From: Bradyrhizobium sp. PSBB068
GTDB taxonomy: Bacteria; Pseudomonadota; Alphaproteobacteria; Rhizobiales; Xanthobacteraceae
DNA length: 64,000 nt
Direction of reading: 5' to 3'
Assembly: GCA_016839165.1 (NCBI GenBank)
Contig: CP069300.1
Location: 7,264,001-7,328,000, forward strand
The notes under the pieces are model-generated. The model was not told where the DNA came from and did not search any database. It saw nothing but the letters and a program-made list of their open reading frames with translations. Positions 37,871-48,162 of the stretch are shown piece by piece. A program made the translations under genes and the position numbers. Each line of letters begins with the position of its first letter. Positions within the stretch are counted from its first letter, which is position 1.

Positions 37871-39148
37871 ATGAGCCTCATGTCGGAACAGACCATCGCC
37901 GCGCCGATCGACGACGAGCCGCAGGTGCGCGGCTTCACGCGCTATCAATCGTTCCTGATCGCGCTGCTTTCCTTCACCCAGTTCACCCTGATCCTCGACT
38001 TCATCATCATGTCGCCGCTCGGCGCCATCCTGATGCCGTCGCTCAACATCACGGCCGGGCAGTTCGGCGTCGCGGTGTCGGCCTACGCGTTCGCCGCCGG
38101 CATTTCCGGCATCCTCGCCGCCGGCTTTGCCGATCGCTTCGACCGCAAGAAGCTGCTGCTGTTCTTCCATGTCGGCTTCATGCTCGGCACCGTGCTATGC
38201 GCGCTGGCGCAGAATTTCCACGTGCTGCTGCTCGGCCGCATCGTCACCGGCCTGTTCGGCGGCGTGATCGGCTCGGTCGTGCTCGCGATCGTCACCGACC
38301 TGATTCCGCTGCAGCTGCGCGGCCGCGCCATGGGCGTGCTGCAAACGGCGTTCGCCGCGAGCCAGGTGCTCGGCGTCCCGGCCGGACTTTTCCTGGCCAA
38401 TCACTGGAACTGGCACATCTGCTTCGTCGCCATCGTCGGCCTGTCGATCGTGGCGATCGCGGTGGTTGCGCTGTTCATGGAGCCGGTCACCGCACATCTC
38501 AAGCTGCAGCACGACAGCAATCCGTTCCGCCATCTGATCGCGACCGTGGGGCAGCCGCGTTACACGCTGGCCTTTTTGGTGACGACGCTGCTGGCGACCG
38601 GCGGTTTCATGCTGATGCCGTTCGGCAGCGCCTTCACCGTGCACAATCTCGGCATCGACATCGTGCATCTGCCGACGATCTATCTGGTCTCCGGCCTGTT
38701 CAGCATCATCATGGGGCCGCTGGTCGGCCGCGCCAGCGACGCGTTCGGCAAATATCCGACCTTCATCTTCGGCTGCGTGGTGTCGGCCATCATGGTGCTG
38801 ATCTACACCCATCTCGGCCACGTCTCGCTGCTGACCGCGATCATCGTCAATGTGCTGATGTTCGTCGGCATCTTCTCGCGCATGATCCCGTCGCAGGCGC
38901 TGATGTCGGCGATCCCCGACGCCAGCCAGCGCGGATCGTTCAGCGCGGTCTCGGCCTCGGTGCAGCAGCTCTCGGGCGGGCTGGGCTCGGTGGTCGCAGC
39001 CGCGATCGTCGCCGAGAACCCGGACGGCTCGCTGCTGCATTTCGACCGGATCGGCTACGTCGTCGTGGCGAGCTCGATGATCTCGATGGTCGCGATGTAC
39101 TTTGTGCAGAAGCCGATCGCGCGGCGCGCGGGGCGGCGGGTCGTGTGA
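37871..39148 (+). CDS. MFS transporter, possible drug or metabolite efflux
   Basis: The 425-residue inner-membrane protein has about 12 transmembrane segments and the MFS signature between helices 2 and 3 (GFADRFDRKKLL). The arginine-rich RGRAMGVLQTAFAASQVLGVPAG resembles the antiporter motif C region of drug/H+ antiporters and arabinose-efflux-like permeases. The substrate is unknown and no regulator is adjacent. The gene is monocistronic, followed by tRNA-Leu on the other strand. Confidence 0.88.
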   Translation: MSLMSEQTIAAPIDDEPQVRGFTRYQSFLIALLSFTQFTLILDFIIMSPLGAILMPSLNITAGQFGVAVSAYAFAAGISGILAAGFADRFDRKKLLLFFHVGFMLGTVLCALAQNFHVLLLGRIVTGLFGGVIGSVVLAIVTDLIPLQLRGRAMGVLQTAFAASQVLGVPAGLFLANHWNWHICFVAIVGLSIVAIAVVALFMEPVTAHLKLQHDSNPFRHLIATVGQPRYTLAFLVTTLLATGGFMLMPFGSAFTVHNLGIDIVHLPTIYLVSGLFSIIMGPLVGRASDAFGKYPTFIFGCVVSAIMVLIYTHLGHVSLLTAIIVNVLMFVGIFSRMIPSQALMSAIPDASQRGSFSAVSASVQQLSGGLGSVVAAAIVAENPDGSLLHFDRIGYVVVASSMISMVAMYFVQKPIARRAGRRVV

Positions 39149-39263
39149 GGACGGCTCTGCTTCGAGAGCATGGGGCCGGAGCGGCCTGAAGCGGCGGCGG
39201 GTGACGGCGTCGCCGCACCCACCCCGCGGATGCTGAGCGATTTCAATCGCTTATGAAAATGGG

Positions 39264-39350
<87 letters not shown>

Positions 39351-39494
39351 GTGGGCGCGTTAGTAAGGTTCGGTTACGCGCTTGTCAAATTCAGGAAACG
39401 AAAAATCGAATACCCTGTACATGGTGGGGTCGATGGCGTATCGCCAGATGGCTAACCCACGTCAATAACTCCCGAATCCGACAGGAACCACCCC

Positions 39495-40463
39495 ATGGCA
39501 TCGAACCTGGACACCACAGTCACGGTCTTCGGCGGATCGGGGTTTCTAGGGCGGAACGTGGTCCGGGCGCTCTGCAAGCGCGATTACCGGGTCCGCGTCG
39601 CGGTGCGGCGGCCGGAACTGGCCGGCCATCTCCAGCCGCTCGGCCGGGTCGGGCAGATTCATGCCGTCCAAGCCAACGTCCGCTACCCGGCCTCGGTCGA
39701 GGCGGCGATGCGTGATTCGCAGGTCGCCATCAATCTGGTCGGCATCCTGGCCGAGGGCGGCGGGCAGAGCTTTGACGCGGTGCAGGTGAAGGGCGCCGAG
39801 ACCATCGCCAAGGCGGCGGCCGCAAATGGCGGGCGGATGGTCCATGTCTCGGCGATCGGGGCCGACGAAAATTCGCTGTCGGGCTATTTCCGCGCCAAGG
39901 CGGAGGGCGAGAAGGCGGTGCAGGCGGCGCTGCCGTCGGCCACCATCATGCGGCCGTCGCTGCTGTTCGGGCCCGAGGACCAGTTCACCAACCGCTTTGC
40001 CGCGCTGGCGCGGATCTCGCCGGTGCTGCCGCTGGTCGGCGGCGGCGTCAACACGGTGCAGCCGGCCTATGTCGCCGACGTTGCGGACGCCGTGGCGGAT
40101 GCCGTCGATGGCAAGGCGAAGCCGGGCGCAACCTACGAGCTCGGCGGCCCGGAAGTGCTGACCATGCGCGAGGTGATGCAGATCATCCTCCAGATCACCC
40201 AGCGCGACCGCATGCTGGCGCCGCTGCCGTTCGGCCTCGCCAAGCTGCAATCCTACGTCCTGCAATTCGCGCCCGGCCCGTTCACGCTGACGCCGGACCA
40301 GGTCGCGATGCTGCGCGTGGACAATGTGGTGTCCGACGCCGCCAAGGCCGCCGGCCTGACCTTCGCCGGCCTCGGCATCACGCCGGATTCGATGGAAGCG
40401 ATCGCCCCGCAATATCTCTGGCGCTTCCGCGCGACCGGGCAGTTCCAGAAGAAGAGCGCGTAG
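39495..40463 (+). CDS. Complex I NDUFA9-subunit-family protein (atypical SDR)
   Basis: The 322-residue protein is an atypical SDR with VTVFGGSGFLGRNVV at the N-terminus, INLVGILAEGGGQSF, VHVSAIGADENSLSGYFRAKAEGE and PSLLFGPEDQF. These blocks match the NDUFA9/39-kDa complex I subunit family that alphaproteobacteria share with mitochondria. It probably binds NADPH; whether it is part of complex I here is not known. A palindromic repeat lies between it and convergent uppP. Confidence 0.88.
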   Translation: MASNLDTTVTVFGGSGFLGRNVVRALCKRDYRVRVAVRRPELAGHLQPLGRVGQIHAVQANVRYPASVEAAMRDSQVAINLVGILAEGGGQSFDAVQVKGAETIAKAAAANGGRMVHVSAIGADENSLSGYFRAKAEGEKAVQAALPSATIMRPSLLFGPEDQFTNRFAALARISPVLPLVGGGVNTVQPAYVADVADAVADAVDGKAKPGATYELGGPEVLTMREVMQIILQITQRDRMLAPLPFGLAKLQSYVLQFAPGPFTLTPDQVAMLRVDNVVSDAAKAAGLTFAGLGITPDSMEAIAPQYLWRFRATGQFQKKSA

Positions 40464-40479
40464 GCCGCTCTCTCAACAG

Positions 40480-40600
40480 GTCGTCCCGGCGTAGGCCGGG
40501 ACCCATAACCACCGCAGCTCATTGTTGCAGCGGGCTACGGCCCCAACGTCGTGCCAAACTACCATTCGGGGTAATGGATCCCGGCTTTCGCCGGGACGAC
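40480..40600. repeat. Palindromic repeat, GTCGTCCCGGC family, copy 1
   Basis: The left arm at 40480-40505 (GTCGTCCCGGCGTAGGCCGG, then GACCCA) and right arm at 40575-40600 are inverted copies, each with its own CCCGGC / GCCGGG hairpin. It fills the spacer between convergent genes. A related copy is at 53738-53865. Confidence 0.85.
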
Positions 40601-40614
40601 GGTTGGAGTTTCCC

Positions 40615-41421
40615 TTACCGGCCCATCGCCAGCGCGATCAGGCCGAGCGTGCCGACGATCACGCGCCACCAGGCAAAGAAGGTGAAGCCGTGGCGGGTGA
40701 CGTAGTTGAGGAACGTCTTCACCACGACCATCGCGACGACGAACGACACCACGAAGCCGACCGCGATCACGCTGAGATTGTCTGAGGTGAAGTCGGCGCG
40801 GTTCTTGTAGAAATCATAGACGAACGCGCCGACCATGGTCGGGATCGCGAGGAAGAACGAGAACTCCGCCGCCGAACGCTTGTCGGCGCCGAGCAGCATC
40901 GCGGCAACGATGCTGGCACCTGAGCGCGACACGCCGGGGATCATCGCCAGGCACTGCGCGACGCCGATCCAGAAATACATCAGCAGCGGGAACCGGGTCG
41001 CATCGTCCTCGTACACTTTCAGATCGAGCTGATCGACCCACAGCAGGACGGCGCCGCCGACGATCAGCGTGAAGCAGACCACCCACGGATTGAACAGGAA
41101 TTCCTTGATGTATTTGCCCGCGAGCAGGCCGATCACGACCGCCGGCAGGAACGCCACCAGCACGCCGATCACGAAACGGCGGTCGTCGGGATTGGAGAAC
41201 ATGCCGAGCGCGACACGCCACAATCTGCCGAAATAGAGCACCAGGATCGCGAGGATCGCGCCGAGCTGGATCAGGATCGCAAAGCTCTTCCAGAAATTGC
41301 CTTCGCCGAGATTGAAGAAGCGTTCCGCGAGCAGCAGGTGGCCTGTCGAAGAAACCGGCAGGAACTCGGTGACGCCCTCGACGATGCCGAGAATCACCGC
41401 CCGCAGCATATCCGTCATCAT
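40615..41421 (-). CDS. uppP: Undecaprenyl-diphosphatase (bacitracin resistance protein)
   Basis: The 268-residue inner-membrane enzyme has about eight membrane segments and both signature motifs: EGVTEFLPVSSTGHLLL near the N-terminus and IPGVSRSGAS in the middle. It dephosphorylates undecaprenyl diphosphate so that the lipid carrier for peptidoglycan and O-antigen can be reused. The start at MMTDMLRAVI is chosen because further upstream codons do not match the family. Confidence 0.95.
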   Translation of the reverse strand: MMTDMLRAVILGIVEGVTEFLPVSSTGHLLLAERFFNLGEGNFWKSFAILIQLGAILAILVLYFGRLWRVALGMFSNPDDRRFVIGVLVAFLPAVVIGLLAGKYIKEFLFNPWVVCFTLIVGGAVLLWVDQLDLKVYEDDATRFPLLMYFWIGVAQCLAMIPGVSRSGASIVAAMLLGADKRSAAEFSFFLAIPTMVGAFVYDFYKNRADFTSDNLSVIAVGFVVSFVVAMVVVKTFLNYVTRHGFTFFAWWRVIVGTLGLIALAMGR

Positions 41422-41684
41422 GATCTGATCTGCCCTGTGTGGAAAACCGGATTCTTCTCGCTTATTCGCACATTGGCCGCAATCGCAAAAAATCGTCAAA
41501 CAATGGGTTACCCGGCCGATTTGCTGGGCTATAGCGTTTTTGTGACCCGCACGATCTGCGGGGGCGGCTACCGGTTTGCGTGCCGACGCGACATAGAGAC
41601 GAGCGGAACTGGCCTCGCCAAATCGCACGGCCGGGCCGCACAGGTTGATGGTTTCTTAAGCGCCGCGAAACTACCAAGGGCTTC

Positions 41685-42377
41685 ATGTACACGCTGTATC
41701 ACCACCCGTTCTGTCCGCATTCGCGATTCATCCGCCTCGTGCTCGGCGAGTATGGCCTCGATCTGCGCCTGGTGGAGGAACGGGTCTGGGAGCGGCGCGA
41801 GGCGTATCTCGCACTCAATCCGGCAGCGACCACGCCGGTGCTGATCGCCGAGGGCTTTCCACCGATTCCGGGCGCGCCCATCATCGCCGAATATGTCGAC
41901 GAGACGCACGGCCTCGATGCCGGCGAGCGGCGGCTGCTGCCGACGTCGTCGGCCGAGCGTGTCGAGGTGCGCCGCCTGATGGCGTGGTTCAACGAAAAGT
42001 TCTTCGAAGAAGCCTCCAACCCGCTGGTGACCGAGCGGATCTACAAGCGCTTCATGAGCGAGGACAATGGCGGCGGTCCGCCCGCGCCCGACATCATGCG
42101 CGCCGCCAAGGTCAATGTGCGCTATCATCTGAGCTACATCGGCTGGCTGGCGAAGACGCGGAACTACCTCGCCGGCGACCGCCTCACCTACGCGGATCTC
42201 GCCGCCGCGGCGCATCTCTCGGCGATCGACTATCTGGGCGACGTGCCATGGAGCGAGGACGACGCGGCAAAGTCGTGGTACGCGCGGGTGAAATCCCGCC
42301 CGTCGTTCCGCCCGCTGCTCAGCGAATGGCTGGCGGGAGTGCCGGCGTCGCGCACCTATGTGGACCTCGACTTCTGA
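41685..42377 (+). CDS. Glutathione S-transferase family protein
   Basis: The 230-residue protein has a thioredoxin-like N-terminal domain ([19 protein letters not shown], with TTPVLI and the cis-proline) and an all-helical C-terminal domain ([19 protein letters not shown]). The CPHS stretch suggests a cysteine-type active site. The substrate is unknown. Its 3' end overlaps the likely start of queG by 52 bp. Confidence 0.88.
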   Translation: MYTLYHHPFCPHSRFIRLVLGEYGLDLRLVEERVWERREAYLALNPAATTPVLIAEGFPPIPGAPIIAEYVDETHGLDAGERRLLPTSSAERVEVRRLMAWFNEKFFEEASNPLVTERIYKRFMSEDNGGGPPAPDIMRAAKVNVRYHLSYIGWLAKTRNYLAGDRLTYADLAAAAHLSAIDYLGDVPWSEDDAAKSWYARVKSRPSFRPLLSEWLAGVPASRTYVDLDF

Positions 42378-43516
42378 ACCCGGCGGTCAGGCTCTCTCCG
42401 TCCGATCTCAAGGCGGCGCTGCAACGCGAGGCGCGCGCGCTCGGCTTCGATGCCATCGGCATCACCGATCCTGACGCGACCAGCGAGGCCGGAAAATATT
42501 TCCTCGAGTTTCTCGGCTCCGACGGCCATGGCGACATGGATTGGCTCGCGGCCAATCCGGAGCGCCGCACCGATCCGCGCGCGCTATGGGCTGGCGTGCG
42601 CTCGATCATCATGCTCGGCGTCAATTACGGGCCCGACGATGATCCGCTGAAGCTGATCGCGCGCCGCTCGCAGGGCGCGATCTCGGTCTATGCGCAGGGC
42701 GACGACTATCACGACGTGATCAAGAAGCGGCTGAAAGTGCTGGCGCGCTGGCTTGCCGCTACGACCGGCGACGAGGTCAAGGTGTTCGTCGACACCGCGG
42801 CCGTGATGGAGAAGCCGTTGGCACAGGCGGCCGGAATCGGCTGGCAGGGCAAGCACACCAATCTCGTGTCACGCGCGTTCGGCTCCTGGCTGTTTCTCGG
42901 TGCGATCTATTCCGCGACTGAGTTGCCGCGCGATGAGAGCGACACGGATCATTGCGGCAGCTGCCGCGCCTGCCAGGACATCTGTCCGACCGCGGCGTTT
43001 CCCGCGCCCTACAAGCTCGATGCGCGGCGCTGCATCTCGTATCTGACGATCGAGAACAAGGGTCCGATCCCGCACGAATTCCGCAAGGCTATCGGCAACC
43101 GCATCTATGGCTGCGACGATTGCCTCGCGGTGTGCCCCTGGAACAAGTTCGCCGAGGCAGGACGCGAGCAGAAGCTCGCAGCGCGCGATGCGTTGCGGGC
43201 GCCTGATCTTGCCGATCTCGCGCGGCTCGACGATGCCGCGTTTCGCGCGCTGTTCACCAAATCGCCGGTCAAGCGCATCGGCCGCGACCGCTTCATCCGC
43301 AATGTGCTGGTTGCGATCGGCAATTCCGGCAATGCCGGTCTCGCCGGAGAGGCGCGGCGCCTGCTCGACGATGCGAGCCCGCTGGTGCGCGGCGCCGCGG
43401 TGTGGGCGCTGTCACAACTGATCGCACGCGATGCGCTCGCCGCACTGGCGTCGCGAGCCGGCGACGAGCCCGACATCACGGTGCAGCAGGAGTGGGGCGC
43501 GGCTGCCGCCCCTTGA
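42326..43516 (+). CDS. queG: Epoxyqueuosine reductase
   Basis: The protein reduces epoxyqueuosine to queuosine in tRNA, using cobalamin and two 4Fe-4S clusters. The ferredoxin-like cysteines are plain: [12 protein letters not shown] and [11 protein letters not shown]. Other conserved blocks are [24 protein letters not shown] (split about residue 145) and a C-terminal HEAT-like stretch. The conserved part starts around [10 protein letters not shown], but no ATG/GTG/TTG lies there; the nearest start is the ATG at 42326 inside the GST gene, giving 396 residues. A CTG start just after the GST stop is the alternative. Confidence 0.88.
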   Translation: MAGGSAGVAHLCGPRLLNPAVRLSPSDLKAALQREARALGFDAIGITDPDATSEAGKYFLEFLGSDGHGDMDWLAANPERRTDPRALWAGVRSIIMLGVNYGPDDDPLKLIARRSQGAISVYAQGDDYHDVIKKRLKVLARWLAATTGDEVKVFVDTAAVMEKPLAQAAGIGWQGKHTNLVSRAFGSWLFLGAIYSATELPRDESDTDHCGSCRACQDICPTAAFPAPYKLDARRCISYLTIENKGPIPHEFRKAIGNRIYGCDDCLAVCPWNKFAEAGREQKLAARDALRAPDLADLARLDDAAFRALFTKSPVKRIGRDRFIRNVLVAIGNSGNAGLAGEARRLLDDASPLVRGAAVWALSQLIARDALAALASRAGDEPDITVQQEWGAAAAP

Positions 43517-43550
43517 TTTCATCGCGCCATTCCCGTCATGGTCGCCCGCC

Positions 43551-44348
43551 ATGACAAACCAGCCTTTCTTCACCAGGCACGGCGACGGCTTCATGCCGAC
43601 ATCAGTTGCCAACGGCCCCTGGAGCCCGGAATCGATGCACGGCCGCGTCGTGATCGGCCTGCTCGGCTTCGTCATCGAGGAGCGCCACGGCTCCGACGAT
43701 TTCGTCCCCGCGCGGCTGACCGTCGACATGTTCCGGCTGCCCAACATCACGACGCCGGTCGAGGTGACGACCCGGCTCGTGCGCGACGGGCTCCGCATCA
43801 AGGTGATCGAGGCCGAGTTCATCTCGGGCGGCACCAGCATGGCGCGCGCCTCCTGCCAATTGTTGCGCCGGACGGAAAATGCGCCGGGCAACGTGTGGTC
43901 GCCGCCGAACTGGCGGGTGCCGGCACCGGCGGAGATTGCGAAGCCGACCGATCCGAGGCTCGGCATGAACGGCAAATGGGAGACGCGGCCGATTGTCGGC
44001 CATATGGGCTCGCTCGGCGAGCGGCGGCTCTGGATGAGCGAGGTGCGCGAGCTCGTCGAAGGCGTGAAGATGACGCCGTTCGTCCATGTCGCGACCGGCG
44101 CGGACTTTGCCAGCCCGTTCGCCAATGCCGGCGACCAGGGCCTCGGCTACATCAACAGCGACGTCACGATCTATCTGCACCGTTTGCCGGTGACCAACTG
44201 GATCGGCTTCGAAGTGGTGAACCATCACGCCACCGACGGCATCGCGATCGGCGAGTGCTGGCTCTATGACGAGAAAGGCCCGATCGGCACCTCCACCGTG
44301 GCCGCGCTCGCCCAGCGCAAGCCGATGAGCAACCCGCCGCCGCCGTAG
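43551..44348 (+). CDS. Thioesterase-like (double hot-dog) protein
   Basis: The 265-residue protein appears to be a tandem hot-dog-fold, TesB-like protein: an N-terminal half with ARLTVDMFRLPNITTPVEVTTRLVRDG split over strands and a C-terminal half ending INSDVTIYLHRLPVTNWIGFE. This is how acyl-CoA thioesterase-like proteins of actinobacteria and rhizobia look. Activity on acyl-CoA is inferred. The ATG at MTNQPFF is 34 bp after queG. A repeat follows. Confidence 0.7.
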   Translation: MTNQPFFTRHGDGFMPTSVANGPWSPESMHGRVVIGLLGFVIEERHGSDDFVPARLTVDMFRLPNITTPVEVTTRLVRDGLRIKVIEAEFISGGTSMARASCQLLRRTENAPGNVWSPPNWRVPAPAEIAKPTDPRLGMNGKWETRPIVGHMGSLGERRLWMSEVRELVEGVKMTPFVHVATGADFASPFANAGDQGLGYINSDVTIYLHRLPVTNWIGFEVVNHHATDGIAIGECWLYDEKGPIGTSTVAALAQRKPMSNPPPP

Positions 44349-44360
44349 GACTTCCCCACC

Positions 44361-44464
44361 GTTATTCCGGGGCGCGCGAAGCGCGAGCCCGGAATCCATC
44401 AGGCCGCAGGCGCTGACGGAAAAATGGATTCCGGGCTCATCGCTTCGCGATGCCCCGGAATGAC
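44361..44464. repeat. Palindromic repeat, ATTCCGGGG family, copy 1
   Basis: The left arm from GTTATTCCGGGGCGCGCGAA (44361) and the right arm ending GCCCCGGAATGAC (44464) are inverted, each with an inner GCG hairpin and CCCGGAATCCAT / ATGGATTCCGGG blocks. A related copy is at 53595-53697. Confidence 0.85.
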
Positions 44465-44477
44465 GGCGGAGAATAGC

Positions 44478-44945
44478 TCACGCCAAATGCCGCTTCATCT
44501 CTTCCCGTGCCCGCAGCGCAATGCCCTGCTTGCCGACGATCTTGGCGATCCGCTCCGGTGCGAAGTTCAGATCGACGAAGGCGGGCGCGGTGTTGGCGAC
44601 CTCGTGGTATTCCGTGATCCTGCCGTCGCGCAGCCGCATGATCGCGACGCCCTCGAACATCGCACGCGCGCCCTTGGCCTCGGGCAGGGTCGATCGGTAG
44701 CTGAACGTGTAGCGCGCGTAGAGCATCGTGCCGTCGCTGACGGGATCGTGCATGACCCAGCGGAAATCGGTCGCGGTCCGGTAGAACCAGTCGTCGATCA
44801 TCTCGGCGATTTTGGCGCGCCCCTCGAAGGCGCCGTAGAACACGTCGTGATAGACGCCGTCCTCGGTGAACAGGTCTGCAAAGCGCTTGCCGTCGCGCCG
44901 TTCGACCGCGTCGCAGAACGCGCGCAGCATTGTTGTCGTGTCCAT
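44478..44945 (-). CDS. SnoaL-like / NTF2-fold protein
   Basis: The 155-residue protein has an NTF2-like fold: AFCDAVERRDGKRFADLFTEDGVYHDVFYG at the front (two linked blocks), DWFYRTATDFRW, and MRLRDGRITEYHEVANTAP. Such proteins are isomerases, dehydratases or ligand binders; the role here is unknown. It is 23 bp downstream of the alpha/beta-hydrolase gene and likely co-transcribed with it. Confidence 0.8.
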   Translation of the reverse strand: MDTTTMLRAFCDAVERRDGKRFADLFTEDGVYHDVFYGAFEGRAKIAEMIDDWFYRTATDFRWVMHDPVSDGTMLYARYTFSYRSTLPEAKGARAMFEGVAIMRLRDGRITEYHEVANTAPAFVDLNFAPERIAKIVGKQGIALRAREEMKRHLA

Positions 44946-44968
44946 TGGCTTCTCCCTGTGCAGGGAGC

Positions 44969-45772
44969 TTAACCGATCTCCGCCACCGCGGCGATGATCC
45001 GCGCGATGTCCTGCGGCCGCGACAGCCGGTGGTCGCCGTCCTGGATCATGGTCAGCACCACGTCCTCGGCCGGCAGCCGGTGCACCAATGCGAACGCATG
45101 CTTCCACGGCACGTCGGGATCCTGCGCACCCTGCAGGATCCGCACCGGACAGCCGACGTCGATCTGGCTGCCGAGCAACAAATGGTTGCGGCCCTCCTCG
45201 ATCAGATTGCGGGTGATCGGGTAGGGCGAGCCGTCGCCATATTCGGATGGACGCAGCCACACGCCCTTGGTCTCGATCTCGGCGCGGATCTCGGGCGAGA
45301 AGCCCTTCCACATCAATTCCTCGGTAAAGTCGGGCGCTGGTGCGATTAGCACAAGGCCGGCGAGTTGCGCCTTCCTGCCACCTCGCCGCGCGATCTCGCG
45401 CGCGAGCAGCAGCGCCATCCAGCCGCCCATCGAGGAGCCGATCACCACCTGCGACCCGCTGCAGAATTGCGAGAACACCGCAACGCTCTCCTCGAGCCAG
45501 CGGCCGATCGTGCCGTCGGCGAACTCGCCGCCGGATTCGCCGTGCCCGGAATAATCGAACCGGACGCAGCTGCGGCCGTGCTCGGCGGCCCATGCGTCGA
45601 GGGCGAGCGCCTTGGTGCCGGTCATGTCGGACTTGAAGCCGCCGAGCCAGACCAGGCCAGGCGCGCTGCTGGCGCCGCCGGCGCGGGCGCGCACCGCGAT
45701 CCGGCGCGCCTCCCGGCCCTCGCCGACCTCGATGAAGGCGGGTTCCTGTCCGGATGCGGCGGTTTCGCTCAT
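44969..45772 (-). CDS. Alpha/beta hydrolase (ABHD10-like serine hydrolase)
   Basis: The 267-residue enzyme has the catalytic triad of the fold: nucleophile Ser114 in IGSSMGGWMA, Asp in GAQDPDVPW and His in DGDHRLSRP; RFDYSGHGESGG precedes the nucleophile elbow. It resembles mitochondrial ABHD10-type palmitoyl thioesterase/esterase proteins, but the substrate is not known. It heads a two-gene minus-strand unit divergent from infC. Confidence 0.85.
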   Translation of the reverse strand: MSETAASGQEPAFIEVGEGREARRIAVRARAGGASSAPGLVWLGGFKSDMTGTKALALDAWAAEHGRSCVRFDYSGHGESGGEFADGTIGRWLEESVAVFSQFCSGSQVVIGSSMGGWMALLLAREIARRGGRKAQLAGLVLIAPAPDFTEELMWKGFSPEIRAEIETKGVWLRPSEYGDGSPYPITRNLIEEGRNHLLLGSQIDVGCPVRILQGAQDPDVPWKHAFALVHRLPAEDVVLTMIQDGDHRLSRPQDIARIIAAVAEIG

Positions 45773-45999
45773 GGTTCGGTCACTCGCGTGTCAGACATCT
45801 GCTTTTCAATCGTCACGTGGCAGCGGTCAACGGCAGCCGGCATGCCTTGCGGAGCAGATGTGCCCGCTATATGTGCCGGGCGTGGCCAAAATGCCTCGCA
45901 ATTGACGGTTTTGCCGCTTAAGGAAGCGACTTCGCTTGCCCGCCGCAGCGTCTTGCTTCAAAATATCCGCCTCCCTTTCACAACTTTGGAGAGTTACCC

Positions 46000-46539
<540 letters not shown>

Positions 46540-46570
46540 TTCGAATGAGTCGCTTTGTTGAAATTGAACG

Positions 46571-46606
46571 GCCCGTCAGGCGATCTGGCGGGCTGTTTCG
46601 TTTCTC
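46571..46606 (+). terminator. Hairpin terminator or attenuator after infC
   Basis: GCCCGTCAG / CTGGCGGGC forms a 9-bp stem (one G-U pair) with a 5-base loop, followed by TGTTTCGTTTCT. The 319-bp spacer to rpmI also holds a GCCGGG / CCCGGC hairpin near 46695-46716 that may belong to an L20-responsive leader; no gene is seen in it. Confidence 0.65.
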
Positions 46607-46858
46607 GTAGGCCGGATGCAGCCAACGGGGACTACCCGGTTCCGACCCCGATTTCCCGCTTCAAACGTTGCAAAACCGCCGATCCTCTGTCATAAGCCGG
46701 GCCTTCGCCGCCCGGCTGATCAAGGGCTGCCGTGGCGACGTCTAGTGCAGGTTCTTTCAATTCGGAAAAAACCATAGCACTTTCAACGCTCTAACGAGCA
46801 TTTTAGCCGGCCGGACGCCTCTCGGGGCGATTTTCGTGCTGTGCAATAGGAGAGCTAA

Positions 46859-47059
46859 ATGCCCAAGTTGAAGACCAAGTCGGGCGCTAAAAAGCGCTTC
46901 AAGGTGACCGCCACTGGCAAGGTCATGCACGCCCAGCGCGGCAAGCGCCACGGCATGATCAAGCGGACGAAGAAGCAGATCCGTCAGCTCCGCGGCACCC
47001 GTGTGCTGTTCAAGACCGACGGCGACAACGTCAAGAAGTACTTCTTGCCGAACGCCTGA
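46859..47059 (+). CDS. rpmI: 50S ribosomal protein L35
   Basis: The 66-residue very basic ribosomal protein has the L35 start [21 protein letters not shown] in two joined blocks and the end KKYFLPNA. An AGGAG site lies eight bases before the ATG. It lies in the conserved infC-rpmI-rplT order. Confidence 0.97.
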   Translation: MPKLKTKSGAKKRFKVTATGKVMHAQRGKRHGMIKRTKKQIRQLRGTRVLFKTDGDNVKKYFLPNA

Positions 47060-47133
47060 TCGCGCTCATTCGCTTGAACCCTGCCGCCCCTCGCGCGGCG
47101 CCCCGTCTCTTCTAGATCTCAAGGATTTCCGTC

Positions 47134-47493
47134 ATGTCTCGCGTCAAACGCGGTGTGACCGCTCACGCCAAGCACAAGAAAGTCTACAAGGCCGCCAAGG
47201 GCTATTACGGCCGCCGCAAGAACACCATCCGCGTCGCCAAGCAGGCCGTCGAAAAGGCCGGCCAGTACGCCTTCCGCGACCGCAAGCGCAAGAAGCGCAC
47301 CTTCCGCGCACTCTGGATCCAGCGCATCAACGCCGCGGTCCGCCCGTTCGGCATGACCTACAGCGTGTTCATCAACGGCCTGTCCAAGTCGGGCGTCGTC
47401 GTCGACCGCAAGGTGCTGTCGGATCTCGCGATCCACGAGCCGGTCGCGTTCCAGGCGATCGCCGAGAAGGCCAAGGCGGCGCTGGCTGCCTGA
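47134..47493 (+). CDS. rplT: 50S ribosomal protein L20
   Basis: The 119-residue L20 starts [19 protein letters not shown] and contains [20 protein letters not shown] and [15 protein letters not shown]. It is needed early in 50S assembly; in several bacteria it also represses the rpmI-rplT mRNA. It lies 75 bp after rpmI. A palindromic repeat follows four bases after the stop. Confidence 0.97.
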   Translation: MSRVKRGVTAHAKHKKVYKAAKGYYGRRKNTIRVAKQAVEKAGQYAFRDRKRKKRTFRALWIQRINAAVRPFGMTYSVFINGLSKSGVVVDRKVLSDLAIHEPVAFQAIAEKAKAALAA

Positions 47494-47496
47494 TCT

Positions 47497-47545
47497 GAGC
47501 ATGATCCGGAAAAGTGGGTACCGGTTTTCCGATCAGACTATGCTC
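47497..47545. repeat. Palindromic repeat, GAGCATGATC family, copy 2
   Basis: GAGCATGATCCGGAAAAG at the left and TTTTCCGATCAGACTATGCTC (two joined blocks) at the right give the same outline as 13734-13782, with a three-base insertion in the right arm. It starts directly after rplT and may serve as its terminator hairpin. Confidence 0.8.
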
Positions 47546-47556
47546 AAAACAAAGGC

Positions 47557-47967
47557 CTAGCGGGCTTTCGGGCCCGCTTTAAGCGCCTTCTGCGAAAAGC
47601 GCTGGGCGACGATCGCCCGGCAGAACGCCGTGAACGAGCGGTACATGGTGCCGCTTTCGTTATCGTATTTGTGGTCGCAGCGCTTGAGCTGGCCGGCGTA
47701 GAGCTTCTTCTGCGAAGCGCCGAGGCCGGACAGGAAGTCCGCCTCGCATTTCTTCTCGACCACTTCGCCGAACTGGACGTCCCCGCTGGCGCCGTATTCG
47801 CACGCCTCGAAAATCTTCATCGCGCGGTTGCAGCTCGGCGCCTTCTGAAGCTCGGCGATGATGTCGTCCATCTGGGTCGATTTGGCGGGACATTCCTCGG
47901 TCGCGGCACGTGCCGTTCCGAGCATCAACAGGACCGCCGGCACGGCGAGGCAAGATCGCAGCAACAT
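47557..47967 (-). CDS. Small secreted six-cysteine protein, unknown function
   Basis: The 136-residue protein has a signal peptide (LAVPAVLLMLGTARA, cleaved near residue 22) and a mature part of about 114 residues with six cysteines (26, 46, 56, 74, 97, 116), enough for three disulfides. It is rich in lysine and otherwise helical in character. I do not recognise a named family. It is monocistronic and converges on rplT. Reality is supported by the signal peptide and normal codon pattern. Confidence 0.72.
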   Translation of the reverse strand: MLLRSCLAVPAVLLMLGTARAATEECPAKSTQMDDIIAELQKAPSCNRAMKIFEACEYGASGDVQFGEVVEKKCEADFLSGLGASQKKLYAGQLKRCDHKYDNESGTMYRSFTAFCRAIVAQRFSQKALKAGPKAR

Positions 47968-48162
47968 CGCGTGGGTCTCCTTCAGCTCCCCTTGGGTAGC
48001 CCGGTCTCCGCGCTGGGTTCAATGCAGCCGGCCGTTAGCCCGAAATGACCGGCTTTTTGCTTGACGTTACGGCCTTCGGGCGGCGACAACCCAGCCGAAT
48101 TTTGGCGCATGGTTCGGAAGCCGGCTCTTCCCGCCGGATCATGCTCAGCGCAGGAATTGACC

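Noticed and set aside
46607..46858. A definite L20-binding leader before rpmI
   Set aside because: Hairpins are present but the pseudoknot or 23S-like L20 site could not be shown by eye, so it is mentioned only as a possibility.
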